A stretch of 9,932 nucleotides of DNA from contig JBHOQS010000026.1 in the NCBI GenBank assembly GCA_042408875.1, positions 1 through 9,932 on the forward strand. The letters are read 5' to 3'. The DNA is from JBHOQS01 sp042408875 (GTDB lineage: Bacteria; Chloroflexota; UBA11872; JBHOQS01). Positions 1 to 6,027 of the stretch are shown here, piece by piece. Positions within the stretch are counted from its first letter, which is position 1. Each line of letters opens with the position of its first letter. The notes below the pieces were generated by a model that was given only the letters and a program-made list of their open reading frames with translations, did no database searches and was not told the DNA's origin. The translations under genes and the position numbers were made by a program.

Positions 1-248
1 GCACGCTGGTGCGCGGTCGGGAGCTGGCCGGGCAGGGCGAGCGAGCGGTGAGCCGCCTGCTGGAAGGCATGCGCGCCGTGCTGTGCAGCGAGCCGCTGGT
101 GCAGGAGGATTATCTCGCCATCGTGGACCCGACTACCCTGGAGCCGCTGGAGTATGTCACGGGTCCGGCGCGTATCCTCATTGCTGGGCGCATCGGCGAT
201 GTGCGGCTTATCGACAATATGCCACTTGAGGACACTAGCCCAGCGTGA
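1..248 (+). CDS. panC: Pantoate--beta-alanine ligase (pantothenate synthetase), C-terminal part
   Basis: This is the 3' end of a gene that enters from the left edge; the first complete codon is at position 3 and the stop is TGA at 246-248. About 81 residues are visible of a protein usually near 280. The end of the protein carries the typical PanC C-terminal pattern: DYLAIVDPTTLEPLE, then an alternating hydrophobic stretch, then VRLIDNMPL just before the terminus. PanC is a cytosolic enzyme that joins D-pantoate and beta-alanine using ATP, the last step of pantothenate synthesis. The ATP-binding HIGH-type motif and pantoate site would lie upstream and cannot be checked here. It converges on the sco1 gene with about 80 bases between the stops. 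A fragment of panB, its usual pathway partner, lies at the far right end of the window. Confidence 0.88.
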   Translation, partial: TLVRGRELAGQGERAVSRLLEGMRAVLCSEPLVQEDYLAIVDPTTLEPLEYVTGPARILIAGRIGDVRLIDNMPLEDTSPA

Positions 249-330
249 TCAGGGTCGGCAGGTGTGGCTACGCCCGTAGGCATGATCGCGTGCACCAAAA
301 CCGGTGCGGAAGAGGCCCTGCACGTGCCGG

Positions 331-984
331 CTACGTCGTCGAGGCGACCAGCCGCCGCACATCACGCATAAGCTGGTCCACGTTGAGCGTCGCGCTGTCA
401 GGGAACGCTCGAATACGCCCCCGGCCGTCGATCAGCGCGAAGCGGTCGCTGTGGATGACCTGCGTGGACGGCTGCACGCCCAGCTTGAAGCCCTGCACGA
501 CGACCTGCTGGACGTAGGCCGGGTCGCCGGTGAGGAACTTCCAGCCCGCGGGGTCAGCCGAGAAGCGCTGCGCGTACTCACGCAGCACGGCCGGGGTATC
601 CCGTGCTGGATCGACGCTGAACGACAGGAGAAGCACCCGCGTGCCTAGCATCTGCTCGCGACGCAGCCGCTCTTGGATACGGCGCATCGTGGCTGAGAGC
701 GTGGGACAGATGTCGGAGCAGTGTGTGTAGATGAAGTTGGCCACTACGACACGCGTGCCGACGTCGTTGGAGGAGAACGCTCTGCCCTCCTGATCGAGTA
801 AGGCGAACTGCGGCGCCTCCCAGTACACCGGGAGGTCTTTTCCCTCAGCGCAGGCAGCCACCAGGGTGCCCACCAGCGCCCTGAGGGCTGCACGGCGGGT
901 GCAGGCAGCGACGGAAAGCAAGCTCCCTGGCCGCTGGCTGGCGAGAGCAGGCCGAGGTGCTCTGGGAGAGGCGTCACGTCCCAC
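331..984 (-). CDS. SCO1/SenC/PrrC-family copper chaperone, probable lipoprotein
   Basis: The 217-residue product belongs to the thioredoxin-fold SCO family, which delivers copper to the CuA site of cytochrome c oxidase or acts as a thiol reductant outside the membrane. Visible family signatures are the CxxxC copper/redox pair at Cys89 and Cys93 (in THCSDICPTL), the conserved metal-ligand His178 (in VIHSDRF), and the SVDPARDTP segment at about 123-131. The N-terminus has twin arginines (TRR, 29-31), a short hydrophobic run and a lipobox-like LVAAC ending at Cys45, which suggests export and lipid anchoring. GTG at 984 is chosen because GGAGGAGG (993-1000 on the plus strand, read in reverse) lies 8 bases upstream. 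A TTG at residue 22 is a weaker alternative start. It lies 46 bases after the ctaA-ctaB fusion on the same strand, surely one operon, which supports a cytochrome oxidase assembly role. Stop is TAG at 331-333. Confidence 0.9.
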   Translation of the reverse strand: MGRDASPRAPRPALASQRPGSLLSVAACTRRAALRALVGTLVAACAEGKDLPVYWEAPQFALLDQEGRAFSSNDVGTRVVVANFIYTHCSDICPTLSATMRRIQERLRREQMLGTRVLLLSFSVDPARDTPAVLREYAQRFSADPAGWKFLTGDPAYVQQVVVQGFKLGVQPSTQVIHSDRFALIDGRGRIRAFPDSATLNVDQLMRDVRRLVASTT

Positions 985-998
985 GCCGGTTTCCTCCT

Positions 999-1028
999 CC
1001 GGGGACCTGGACTCCGGGGACCTGGACT
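999..1028. repeat. Perfect 15-bp tandem duplication between ctaA-ctaB and sco1
   Basis: The unit CCGGGGACCTGGACT occurs twice back to back (999-1013 and 1014-1028) with no mismatch. It fills nearly all of the short spacer between the ctaA-ctaB stop (1031) and the sco1 ribosome binding site (993-1000). The copy next to sco1 overlaps the ribosome binding site by two bases. It looks like a recent slippage duplication that lengthened the intercistronic gap. No function is implied. Confidence 0.9.
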
Positions 1029-1030
1029 TC

Positions 1031-2890
1031 CTACCCGGCCGGGTTCCCCACGGCGATGACGGTGAACGGGCGCATGAAGAGCTGCTGGTCGAGGACCATT
1101 GCCCCGAAGAGCAATGCTAGGTACAGCAGTGAGTAGAGGTACACGCGGCGGGCGGCAAGTGGCGTGCCCTCCCGCCACAGACGCAGCGCCAGGTACGCGA
1201 ACCAGCCGCCCAGGGCTAACGCTGCCAGGAGATAGAACGGGCCCATCATGCGGAAGGCGAAGAGGGCCAGCGTGATGGCGAGAAGCAGCAGCGTATAGAG
1301 CAGGATCTGCCGGCGTGTTTCTTCGTCACCGCGCACGACAGGTAGCATCGGCACTTTTGCCTGGGCGTACTCGCGCTTGATCAGCAGGGACAGCGCCCAG
1401 AAGTGCGGCGGTGTCCAGTAGAAGACCACCAGGAAGAGAAAGATGGCCAGCAGGCTGATCTCACCTGTGACGGCGGCCCAGCCGACCAGCGGCGGGACTG
1501 CTCCAGCCGCTCCCCCGATGACGATGTTGCTGGGTGTCCTCCGCTTCAGCCAGCGGGTGTAGACAAAGACGTAGAACAGCAGCCCGCTTAGCGCCAGCAC
1601 CGCCGCGAGCAGGTTCACACAGACCGCCAGGATGACGAACGAGAGGACGCCCAGCGCCACGCCGAACGCCAACGCGTGGGAGGGCGGGATGCGCCCGGCT
1701 GGTATCGGCCGGTGTCGCGTGCGCACCATGATCTTGTCGATGTCGCGGTCGATGTAGCAGTTAATAGCATTGGCACCGCCGGAGGAGAGCGCCCCGCCCA
1801 GCAACGTGAACAGCAAGAGCTTGAGCGGCGGTAGGCCACCAGCAGCAAGGATCATCGCCCCTACCGTCGTCACCAGTAGCAGGACGATGATCGCCGGCTT
1901 GGTCAGGCTGATGTAGTCGCGCACGGCCTGGGCAACACGCCCCTGCGGCGCTGGAGCCACTTCCCGCCGGGGCCTGTCTTGATACGGCTGCGCCCGACGC
2001 AGCCCCTGCGTGCGCCCGGCGAGGCAGGCGAGAGCAACTACCGCCGCCCAGACCGCTGTGGCACCGGCGACGTGCAGGGCCTGAAGCACCCAGGTCGGCC
2101 GGATACCGACCATCGCTGCGCCGATCGCCCCCTGGAAGAGCACCAGCACAAGCGCGGCTAGCGCCGTTGCCACTACGGCGGGTTGATGCCGGCGTGCTGA
2201 CCAGGCCTGCCAGGCCGCCAGCCCGATGATCGCGGCAACGGCGTAGGCGGTAAAGCGGTGCAGCAGGTGGATATGCACCAGCGCGCTGCGTCCCACGGGA
2301 GCGAGCGCACCGTTGCAGTCAGGAAAGCCCTGGCACACCCAGCTTGCCCCACTAGCGCGCATGAATGCGCCGGTCAGGAGCAGTGCGAACGCTGTCACCA
2401 TGGTGAAGCGGGTCCAGCGCTCGAATGCATCGCTTGCCCTGGGCTCGCCTGTCCGGCCAGCGGGCGCAGTGACCAGCGCCGCGACCGCCAGCCAGACCAG
2501 ACACCCCAGGATCAGCATAGCGAAGCCGAGATGGACCAGCACTACTAGGGGCTCGAGCTCGAGCAGCACGACCACGCCGCCGAGGGGGATCTGTACCGCC
2601 AGCAACAGCGGCACCGCTACAGCGGGAACCAGCAGGTCCCGGCGGCCACGATAGCGCCAGAGCGCAACCCCGGCCGTGGCGAGCATTAAGACCGAAGCGA
2701 CTGCACCGACGAGCCGGTGCAGGTACTCGATGATCGCCGCCATCTCCAGCGGCGGGATCACACGACCGTGACAAAGCGGCCAGTCAGGGCAGCCGAGGCC
2801 AGACCCGGTGACACGCACGACGGCGCCGATTATGATGAGCACGTAGGTAGCGACGGCTGTGGCGATAGCGAGGAGCTGGAACCCCCCCAT
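1031..2890 (-). CDS. ctaA-ctaB: Haem A synthase (CtaA/Cox15) fused to haem O synthase (CtaB/Cox10)
   Basis: One reading frame of 619 residues carries both membrane enzymes that convert haem B to haem A. Numbered from the ATG at 2890, residues about 1-295 are CtaA: cysteine pair Cys34/Cys40 (GCPDWPLCHG), EYLHR with His58, His120, a second cysteine pair Cys186/Cys192, His211 and His273. The His residues match the haem ligands of the four-helix pairs. After a charged linker (about 296-323), residues 324-615 are the CtaB UbiA-type farnesyltransferase, with the NxxxDxxxD prenyl-diphosphate/Mg site (Asn377, Asp381, Asp385), YTRWLKRRTPSNIVIGGAAG and TPPHFWALSL. Many hydrophobic helices span both halves. 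GTG at 2902 is possible, but GAGGTG overlaps it and is well spaced for the ATG at 2890. sco1 follows in the same operon. The fusion runs in the order CtaA then CtaB, the reverse of the reaction order. Confidence 0.93.
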   Translation of the reverse strand: MGGFQLLAIATAVATYVLIIIGAVVRVTGSGLGCPDWPLCHGRVIPPLEMAAIIEYLHRLVGAVASVLMLATAGVALWRYRGRRDLLVPAVAVPLLLAVQIPLGGVVVLLELEPLVVLVHLGFAMLILGCLVWLAVAALVTAPAGRTGEPRASDAFERWTRFTMVTAFALLLTGAFMRASGASWVCQGFPDCNGALAPVGRSALVHIHLLHRFTAYAVAAIIGLAAWQAWSARRHQPAVVATALAALVLVLFQGAIGAAMVGIRPTWVLQALHVAGATAVWAAVVALACLAGRTQGLRRAQPYQDRPRREVAPAPQGRVAQAVRDYISLTKPAIIVLLLVTTVGAMILAAGGLPPLKLLLFTLLGGALSSGGANAINCYIDRDIDKIMVRTRHRPIPAGRIPPSHALAFGVALGVLSFVILAVCVNLLAAVLALSGLLFYVFVYTRWLKRRTPSNIVIGGAAGAVPPLVGWAAVTGEISLLAIFLFLVVFYWTPPHFWALSLLIKREYAQAKVPMLPVVRGDEETRRQILLYTLLLLAITLALFAFRMMGPFYLLAALALGGWFAYLALRLWREGTPLAARRVYLYSLLYLALLFGAMVLDQQLFMRPFTVIAVGNPAG

Positions 2891-3024
2891 AGTGCGACCC
2901 ACCTCAGTCGTTGCGCTCAGGTCACGAAGCGTATGCTAGGGGTAGGGGCGCCCGGGACGTGTCACTGCGCACCCCTCTTCAAGGGCATCGGGCCGGCACG
3001 CCACCACCTGATCCTGCCTGGTGA

Positions 3025-3053
3025 ATTCTAGCAACGCGAGTTGTGTGGGTCAA
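3025..3053 (-). promoter_or_regulatory. Probable sigma70 promoter of ctaA-ctaB-sco1
   Basis: Read on the minus strand, TTGACC (3048-3053) is followed after exactly 17 bases by TAGAAT (3025-3030). A TGC directly before the -10 gives an extended -10 element. Transcription would start near 3018, leaving a leader of roughly 130 bases before the ATG at 2890. The call rests on consensus match and placement only. Confidence 0.6.
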
Positions 3054-3220
3054 AGCTGATACCGGCAGGCACCAGCGCAGTGCTCCCTGCCCCTGCTGAT
3101 CGTTCTCTCCTCTACGAGACACTCTACAAGACAGTCAAGGCCCACTTTCCAGGCCAGCTCGCGCGACCTGCATGGAGCATGGTACCAATATCCTCTGTAG
3201 CTCGCGTACAAATGTCACGG

Positions 3221-3229
3221 TGCTACAAT
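3221..3229 (+). promoter_or_regulatory. Candidate extended -10 promoter for MDR1
   Basis: TGCTACAAT matches an extended -10 (TGn plus TACAAT) and sits in a locally AT-rich patch within GC-rich DNA. No convincing -35 lies 16-18 bases upstream, so it would depend on the extended element. Transcription would start near 3236, giving a leader of about 180 bases to the chosen MDR1 start at 3419. This leader (3236-3418) contains AT-rich codon-poor sequence and a small GCCCC/GGGGC hairpin near 3307-3326. Nothing else is recognised in the 528-base gap between the two divergent genes apart from the two promoter candidates. Confidence 0.35.
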
Positions 3230-3418
3230 TTAATTTAGGTGGCAAGGGCAAGCAGCACATATCTCTGCTATGTCCTGCACAGGCTTATGTTATTAATTAT
3301 TACTCTTGCCCCGCGCGAGGAGGGGCAGGCTAGAAAGGCGGCGGCCGGCTCCATGGCATGGGGTGGGCGGGGTGGATGCCCGCACACACGGCGGAAGCGG
3401 GCGCCGATGGTGGCTGGG

Positions 3419-4747
3419 ATGAAGTTCATTGCGGAAGTCACAACAGCAGGCTCAACGGACGTTTCAAATGTCGTTCGAGAGGCTGTACGGCGCGGGGAGC
3501 AGCCGGCTCTGCAGGCGGTACTGGATGCGCCGGTGCCGGGCAACGCGGTCGCTCCACTAGTCGCCGAGACGGGAGCGGAACCGAAGCTGCGCCAGATCGT
3601 GAGCGTCGGCTTTGCGGCGCCACGGACGGTGGGGTGGTTCGCCTACACCGAGGGCGAGCTAGGCGAGCATCAGTTCGATGTAGATACGCTGTACTCGGGG
3701 ATCTCTGCTGGTACGGAGCTTACGCAGTATCGTGGCACGAACCCGTACCTGCACGGCCGTTGGGACGAGCGGTTGAAGCTCTTCATACACAATGCAAATG
3801 CAAATGCAAATGCACTAGACGAGGGCGCCGCTACCCAAGCGTACCCGGTGCGCTTTACGGGCTACATGGAAGTGGGCCGTGTGGTGGCCTCGCGCACCTC
3901 GGCTGTGCGCGAGGGTGACCTGCTCTGTATGGCCTACGGACACAAGAGCGGGCATCGGGCTGATGCGCGCACGGCCTTCTACGTGCGGCTGCCGGCTGAG
4001 CTCGACCCGCTGCTGGGCATCTACGTGGCGCAGATGGGCCCTATCTGCGCGAACGGGATCCTGCATGCCGATGAGGATGTGCTCGGCGAGCATGTCACGC
4101 GCCTGGGCGAGAGCCTGCACGGCCGCAACGTAGCCATCTTCGGCGCCGGGGTGGTGGGGCTGCTGACGGCCATGCTGGCGCGCTGGGCCGGGGCAGCGCA
4201 GGTCGCGGTGGTCGACCGGGTCCCTGAGCGCCTCGCTGTGGCCGCGCGGCTGGGCATGCTGGCCGTGGACACACGGGAGGGCGACGCTGCGGTCTATCTG
4301 AAGGAGCTCTGGCAGACCGGCGATCGCGAGGATCGGGGAGCAGACGTCGCATTCCAATGCAGCAGCTCAGACTATCTCCTGAACCTCGCGTTCAAGAGCG
4401 TGCGGCCGCAGTGCACGGTGGTCGATCTCGGCTTCTACCAGGGGGGTGCGCCGAACCTGCTGCTGGGGGAAGCGTTCCACCACAACGGCCTGCGTCACAT
4501 CGCCGCCCAGATCCGGCGTGTGCCGCGCCGCCTGGCGGGCACGTGGAACCGCCACCGCCTCGCGCTAGAGACGATCGCCTTCCTACGTGACTGCGGTCCG
4601 GCTATACGCGAGCACCTGATCACGCACGTCGTGCCCTTTGCCGAGGCGCCAGCGATCTACGATGCCCTCGATCGCGGCCAGAGCGACGTGATCCAGGCCG
4701 TGCTCTATCCCGGCGATCTGAGCGGTCTCACCATACAGCCGATATGA
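3419..4747 (+). CDS. MDR-superfamily NAD(P)-dependent oxidoreductase, substrate unknown (MDR1)
   Basis: The 442-residue product is a medium-chain dehydrogenase/reductase (COG1063-like). The N-terminal GroES-like part contains TLYSGISAGTELTQYRG (about 90-106). The Rossmann part has GAGVVG (242-247) with Asp266 at the end of the second strand, which favours NAD(H) over NADP(H). The usual catalytic zinc ligands (Cys near residue 40, GHE) and the four structural cysteines are not seen, so zinc-independent catalysis is likely. It is clearly paralogous to MDR2 at 6028-7209, from about residue 60 to near the end. It differs by an insert that includes NANANANA (125-132). The start is uncertain: ATG 3419 has a weak GGTGG 5 bases upstream, and ATG 3407 is equally possible. 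The open frame reaches back to 3239, but that extension has TTA/ATT-rich, non-coding-like codons. Stop TGA at 4745-4747 lies 4 bases before the hairpin. Confidence 0.82.
   Translation: MKFIAEVTTAGSTDVSNVVREAVRRGEQPALQAVLDAPVPGNAVAPLVAETGAEPKLRQIVSVGFAAPRTVGWFAYTEGELGEHQFDVDTLYSGISAGTELTQYRGTNPYLHGRWDERLKLFIHNANANANALDEGAATQAYPVRFTGYMEVGRVVASRTSAVREGDLLCMAYGHKSGHRADARTAFYVRLPAELDPLLGIYVAQMGPICANGILHADEDVLGEHVTRLGESLHGRNVAIFGAGVVGLLTAMLARWAGAAQVAVVDRVPERLAVAARLGMLAVDTREGDAAVYLKELWQTGDREDRGADVAFQCSSSDYLLNLAFKSVRPQCTVVDLGFYQGGAPNLLLGEAFHHNGLRHIAAQIRRVPRRLAGTWNRHRLALETIAFLRDCGPAIREHLITHVVPFAEAPAIYDALDRGQSDVIQAVLYPGDLSGLTIQPI
3791..3814. repeat. Hexanucleotide microsatellite inside MDR1 (AATGCA x4)
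   Basis: Four perfect copies of AATGCA lie in frame and encode Asn-Ala repeated four times. The unit is AT-rich compared with its surroundings. MDR2 lacks the segment: its LKLFRPGPASQTYP aligns to LKLFIH...AATQAYP around the insert. The repeat therefore looks like a slippage expansion in a tolerated surface loop. Copy number changes would keep the frame, adding or removing two residues per unit. Confidence 0.92.
4433..4513 (+). repeat. 81-bp perfect inverted repeat, copy in MDR1
   Basis: This stretch of MDR1 is identical, base for base, to the reverse complement of 6247-6327 inside MDR2. It encodes FYQGGAPNLLLGEAF followed by HHNGLRHIAAQI. The bases on both sides differ immediately, and nearby codons for shared residues use different synonyms. 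Two shorter shared blocks, also in inverted orientation, are 3977-4032 with 6728-6783 (56 bp) and 4154-4197 with 6563-6606 (44 bp). Confidence 0.92.
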
Positions 4748-4751
4748 GACG

Positions 4752-4791
4752 GAGCGTGCCTGGCCCGGTCAGAACCGGGCCAGGCACGCTC
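4752..4791. terminator. Perfect hairpin between convergent MDR1 and GT1 (bidirectional terminator candidate)
   Basis: Arms 4752-4769 and 4774-4791 form an 18-bp perfect, GC-rich stem around a four-base CAGA loop. The hairpin lies 4 bases after the MDR1 stop and 11 bases from the GT1 stop, exactly where a shared terminator would be needed. No T-run follows on either strand, so it is not a classical intrinsic terminator. It could still stop or pause polymerase, or protect both 3' ends. Confidence 0.75.
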
Positions 4792-4802
4792 GCGGCTGCA
4801 TC

Positions 4803-5942
4803 CTACGCCGCTCGCCCCGACGCCGTCCTGCGCTCGTCAAGCAGGCGTGCGAGGAGCTCCTCCCAGCGGCGGCATACCACTCCGGTGGCGAACTCACGCT
4901 CCACACGGCGGCGCAGGTTCACACCCAGGCGCGCCGCCAGCGCCGGCTCTGTCAGCACCCGCTCGAGCGCGGCGGCCACGGCCACAGGTGAGCGGTGGGG
5001 CACGAACAGGCCGGTCTCGCCATCCACGATCACATCCGGCGTGCCACCATCCCGCGTCGCAACTACCGGAAGGCGTGCAGCGCCGGCCTCCAGGATGACG
5101 TGGGGCATGCCCTCACCCTGCGACAGCCAGACATAGGCGTCCAGGCTGTGCAGGAGGCGGGGCACATCAGCACGGTCACCAGTGAAGACGAGGTAGGGCT
5201 CCAGACCGCGCGCGGCGACCAGCGTACGCAACTCCTCAGCATATTCCGGCATGAACGCGTCAGGCCCGCCGATGATCACGAAGCGTGCCCGGCGCAGGCG
5301 CTCGCGGAGCAGGGCCGCCGCTTCGATGAAGTCCTCCACGCGCTTCTTGCGGTCCAGGCGCCCTACCCAGCCGACCACGAGATGGTCCGGCTCGAAGCCC
5401 AGCTCCTGCCGGACCTCAGCCCGGTCGTGGCCCTCGAACTCCGAGAGATCCACCATGCTCGGAATGTAGTACGCCCGTGACGGATCAGGCAGCACGCGCC
5501 GCGCTTCCTCGACGATGTCCCGGCAGACGCCCACGTAGGCCGCCGTCAGATGCTTGGGCGTGCGCGTCACTTCAGCGACGAGCCCGCCGTGCTCGACGAG
5601 CGCCGGCCGCTCCTGTGGCTCCAGAAGCTCCAGCGCGCGATAGGCGTGCGTCACACCCTGGCAGGCCACTACGATGTCCGGCCGTTCCCGCCGGATCTTC
5701 TCCGCTAGGTACTGCCGGCGCCCCTCGTCGTCCAGGGCGTAGCAGGTAGTGTCAAGGGGGATACCCAGCCGCTGCAGGCTCTGAACCGTGAGCTCCGTCA
5801 TACGCTCGTTGCGGAAACAGGCGGCCACGGAGATGTCATAGCGCGGGCGCAGGTGGCGCGCTAGCAGCCGTAGCTCGGTCTCCTCGCCGCCGACGACCAG
5901 CCAGTCGAACACGAACAGGATGTGTCCTGCCTTCTGCATCAT
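4803..5942 (-). CDS. GT4-family glycosyltransferase (GT1)
   Basis: The 379-residue product has the two-domain GT-B plan of GT4 retaining glycosyltransferases, which move a sugar from a nucleotide-sugar donor to an acceptor in the cytosol or at the inner membrane face. The N-terminal domain has the acceptor-side glycine loop FDWLVVGGEETELR (12-25). The C-terminal domain begins near 187 with VVGWVGRLDRKKR (donor phosphate contacts Arg195 and Lys199/Lys200). It has the EX7E motif at Glu277 and Glu285 (EGMPHVILE), followed by GGTPDVIVDGETGLFVP. The start is the first of two ATGs at 5942, with AAGGAG (5949-5954, minus strand) 6 bases upstream; the open frame runs further upstream but only as an antisense-frame shadow of MDR2. 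It lies 85 bases behind MDR2 on the same strand, likely co-transcribed. Donor and acceptor are unknown. Confidence 0.88.
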   Translation of the reverse strand: MMQKAGHILFVFDWLVVGGEETELRLLARHLRPRYDISVAACFRNERMTELTVQSLQRLGIPLDTTCYALDDEGRRQYLAEKIRRERPDIVVACQGVTHAYRALELLEPQERPALVEHGGLVAEVTRTPKHLTAAYVGVCRDIVEEARRVLPDPSRAYYIPSMVDLSEFEGHDRAEVRQELGFEPDHLVVGWVGRLDRKKRVEDFIEAAALLRERLRRARFVIIGGPDAFMPEYAEELRTLVAARGLEPYLVFTGDRADVPRLLHSLDAYVWLSQGEGMPHVILEAGAARLPVVATRDGGTPDVIVDGETGLFVPHRSPVAVAAALERVLTEPALAARLGVNLRRRVEREFATGVVCRRWEELLARLLDERRTASGRAA

Positions 5943-6027
5943 CTCATGCTCCTTGCAGGCTCCCAGCCGGGGCAGAGCGGCTGCCTGCGCACCAGGGCTC
6001 CACGCCCGGCAGTCCTCCCGACGAGCC

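Noticed and set aside
290..308. Hairpin GCACC/GGTGC between panC and sco1 as a terminator
   Set aside because: The stem is only 5 bp with a 6-base loop and no T-tract, so it is within chance in GC-rich DNA.
3307..3326. Hairpin in the MDR1 leader covering an AGGAGGGG element, as a riboswitch or attenuator
   Set aside because: The stem is only about 6 bp and the purine element is not spaced to any start codon. No known riboswitch or T-box core was recognised.
3239..3418. Upstream extension of MDR1 to GTG 3239
   Set aside because: It begins a few bases after the candidate -10 element, contains TTA/ATT-type codons unlike the gene, and has no counterpart in MDR2.
5943..6027. Spacer between MDR2 and GT1 as a promoter or terminator region
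   Set aside because: Only a 5-bp AGCCG/CGGCT pairing and the GT1 ribosome site are visible, with no -10 or -35 match.
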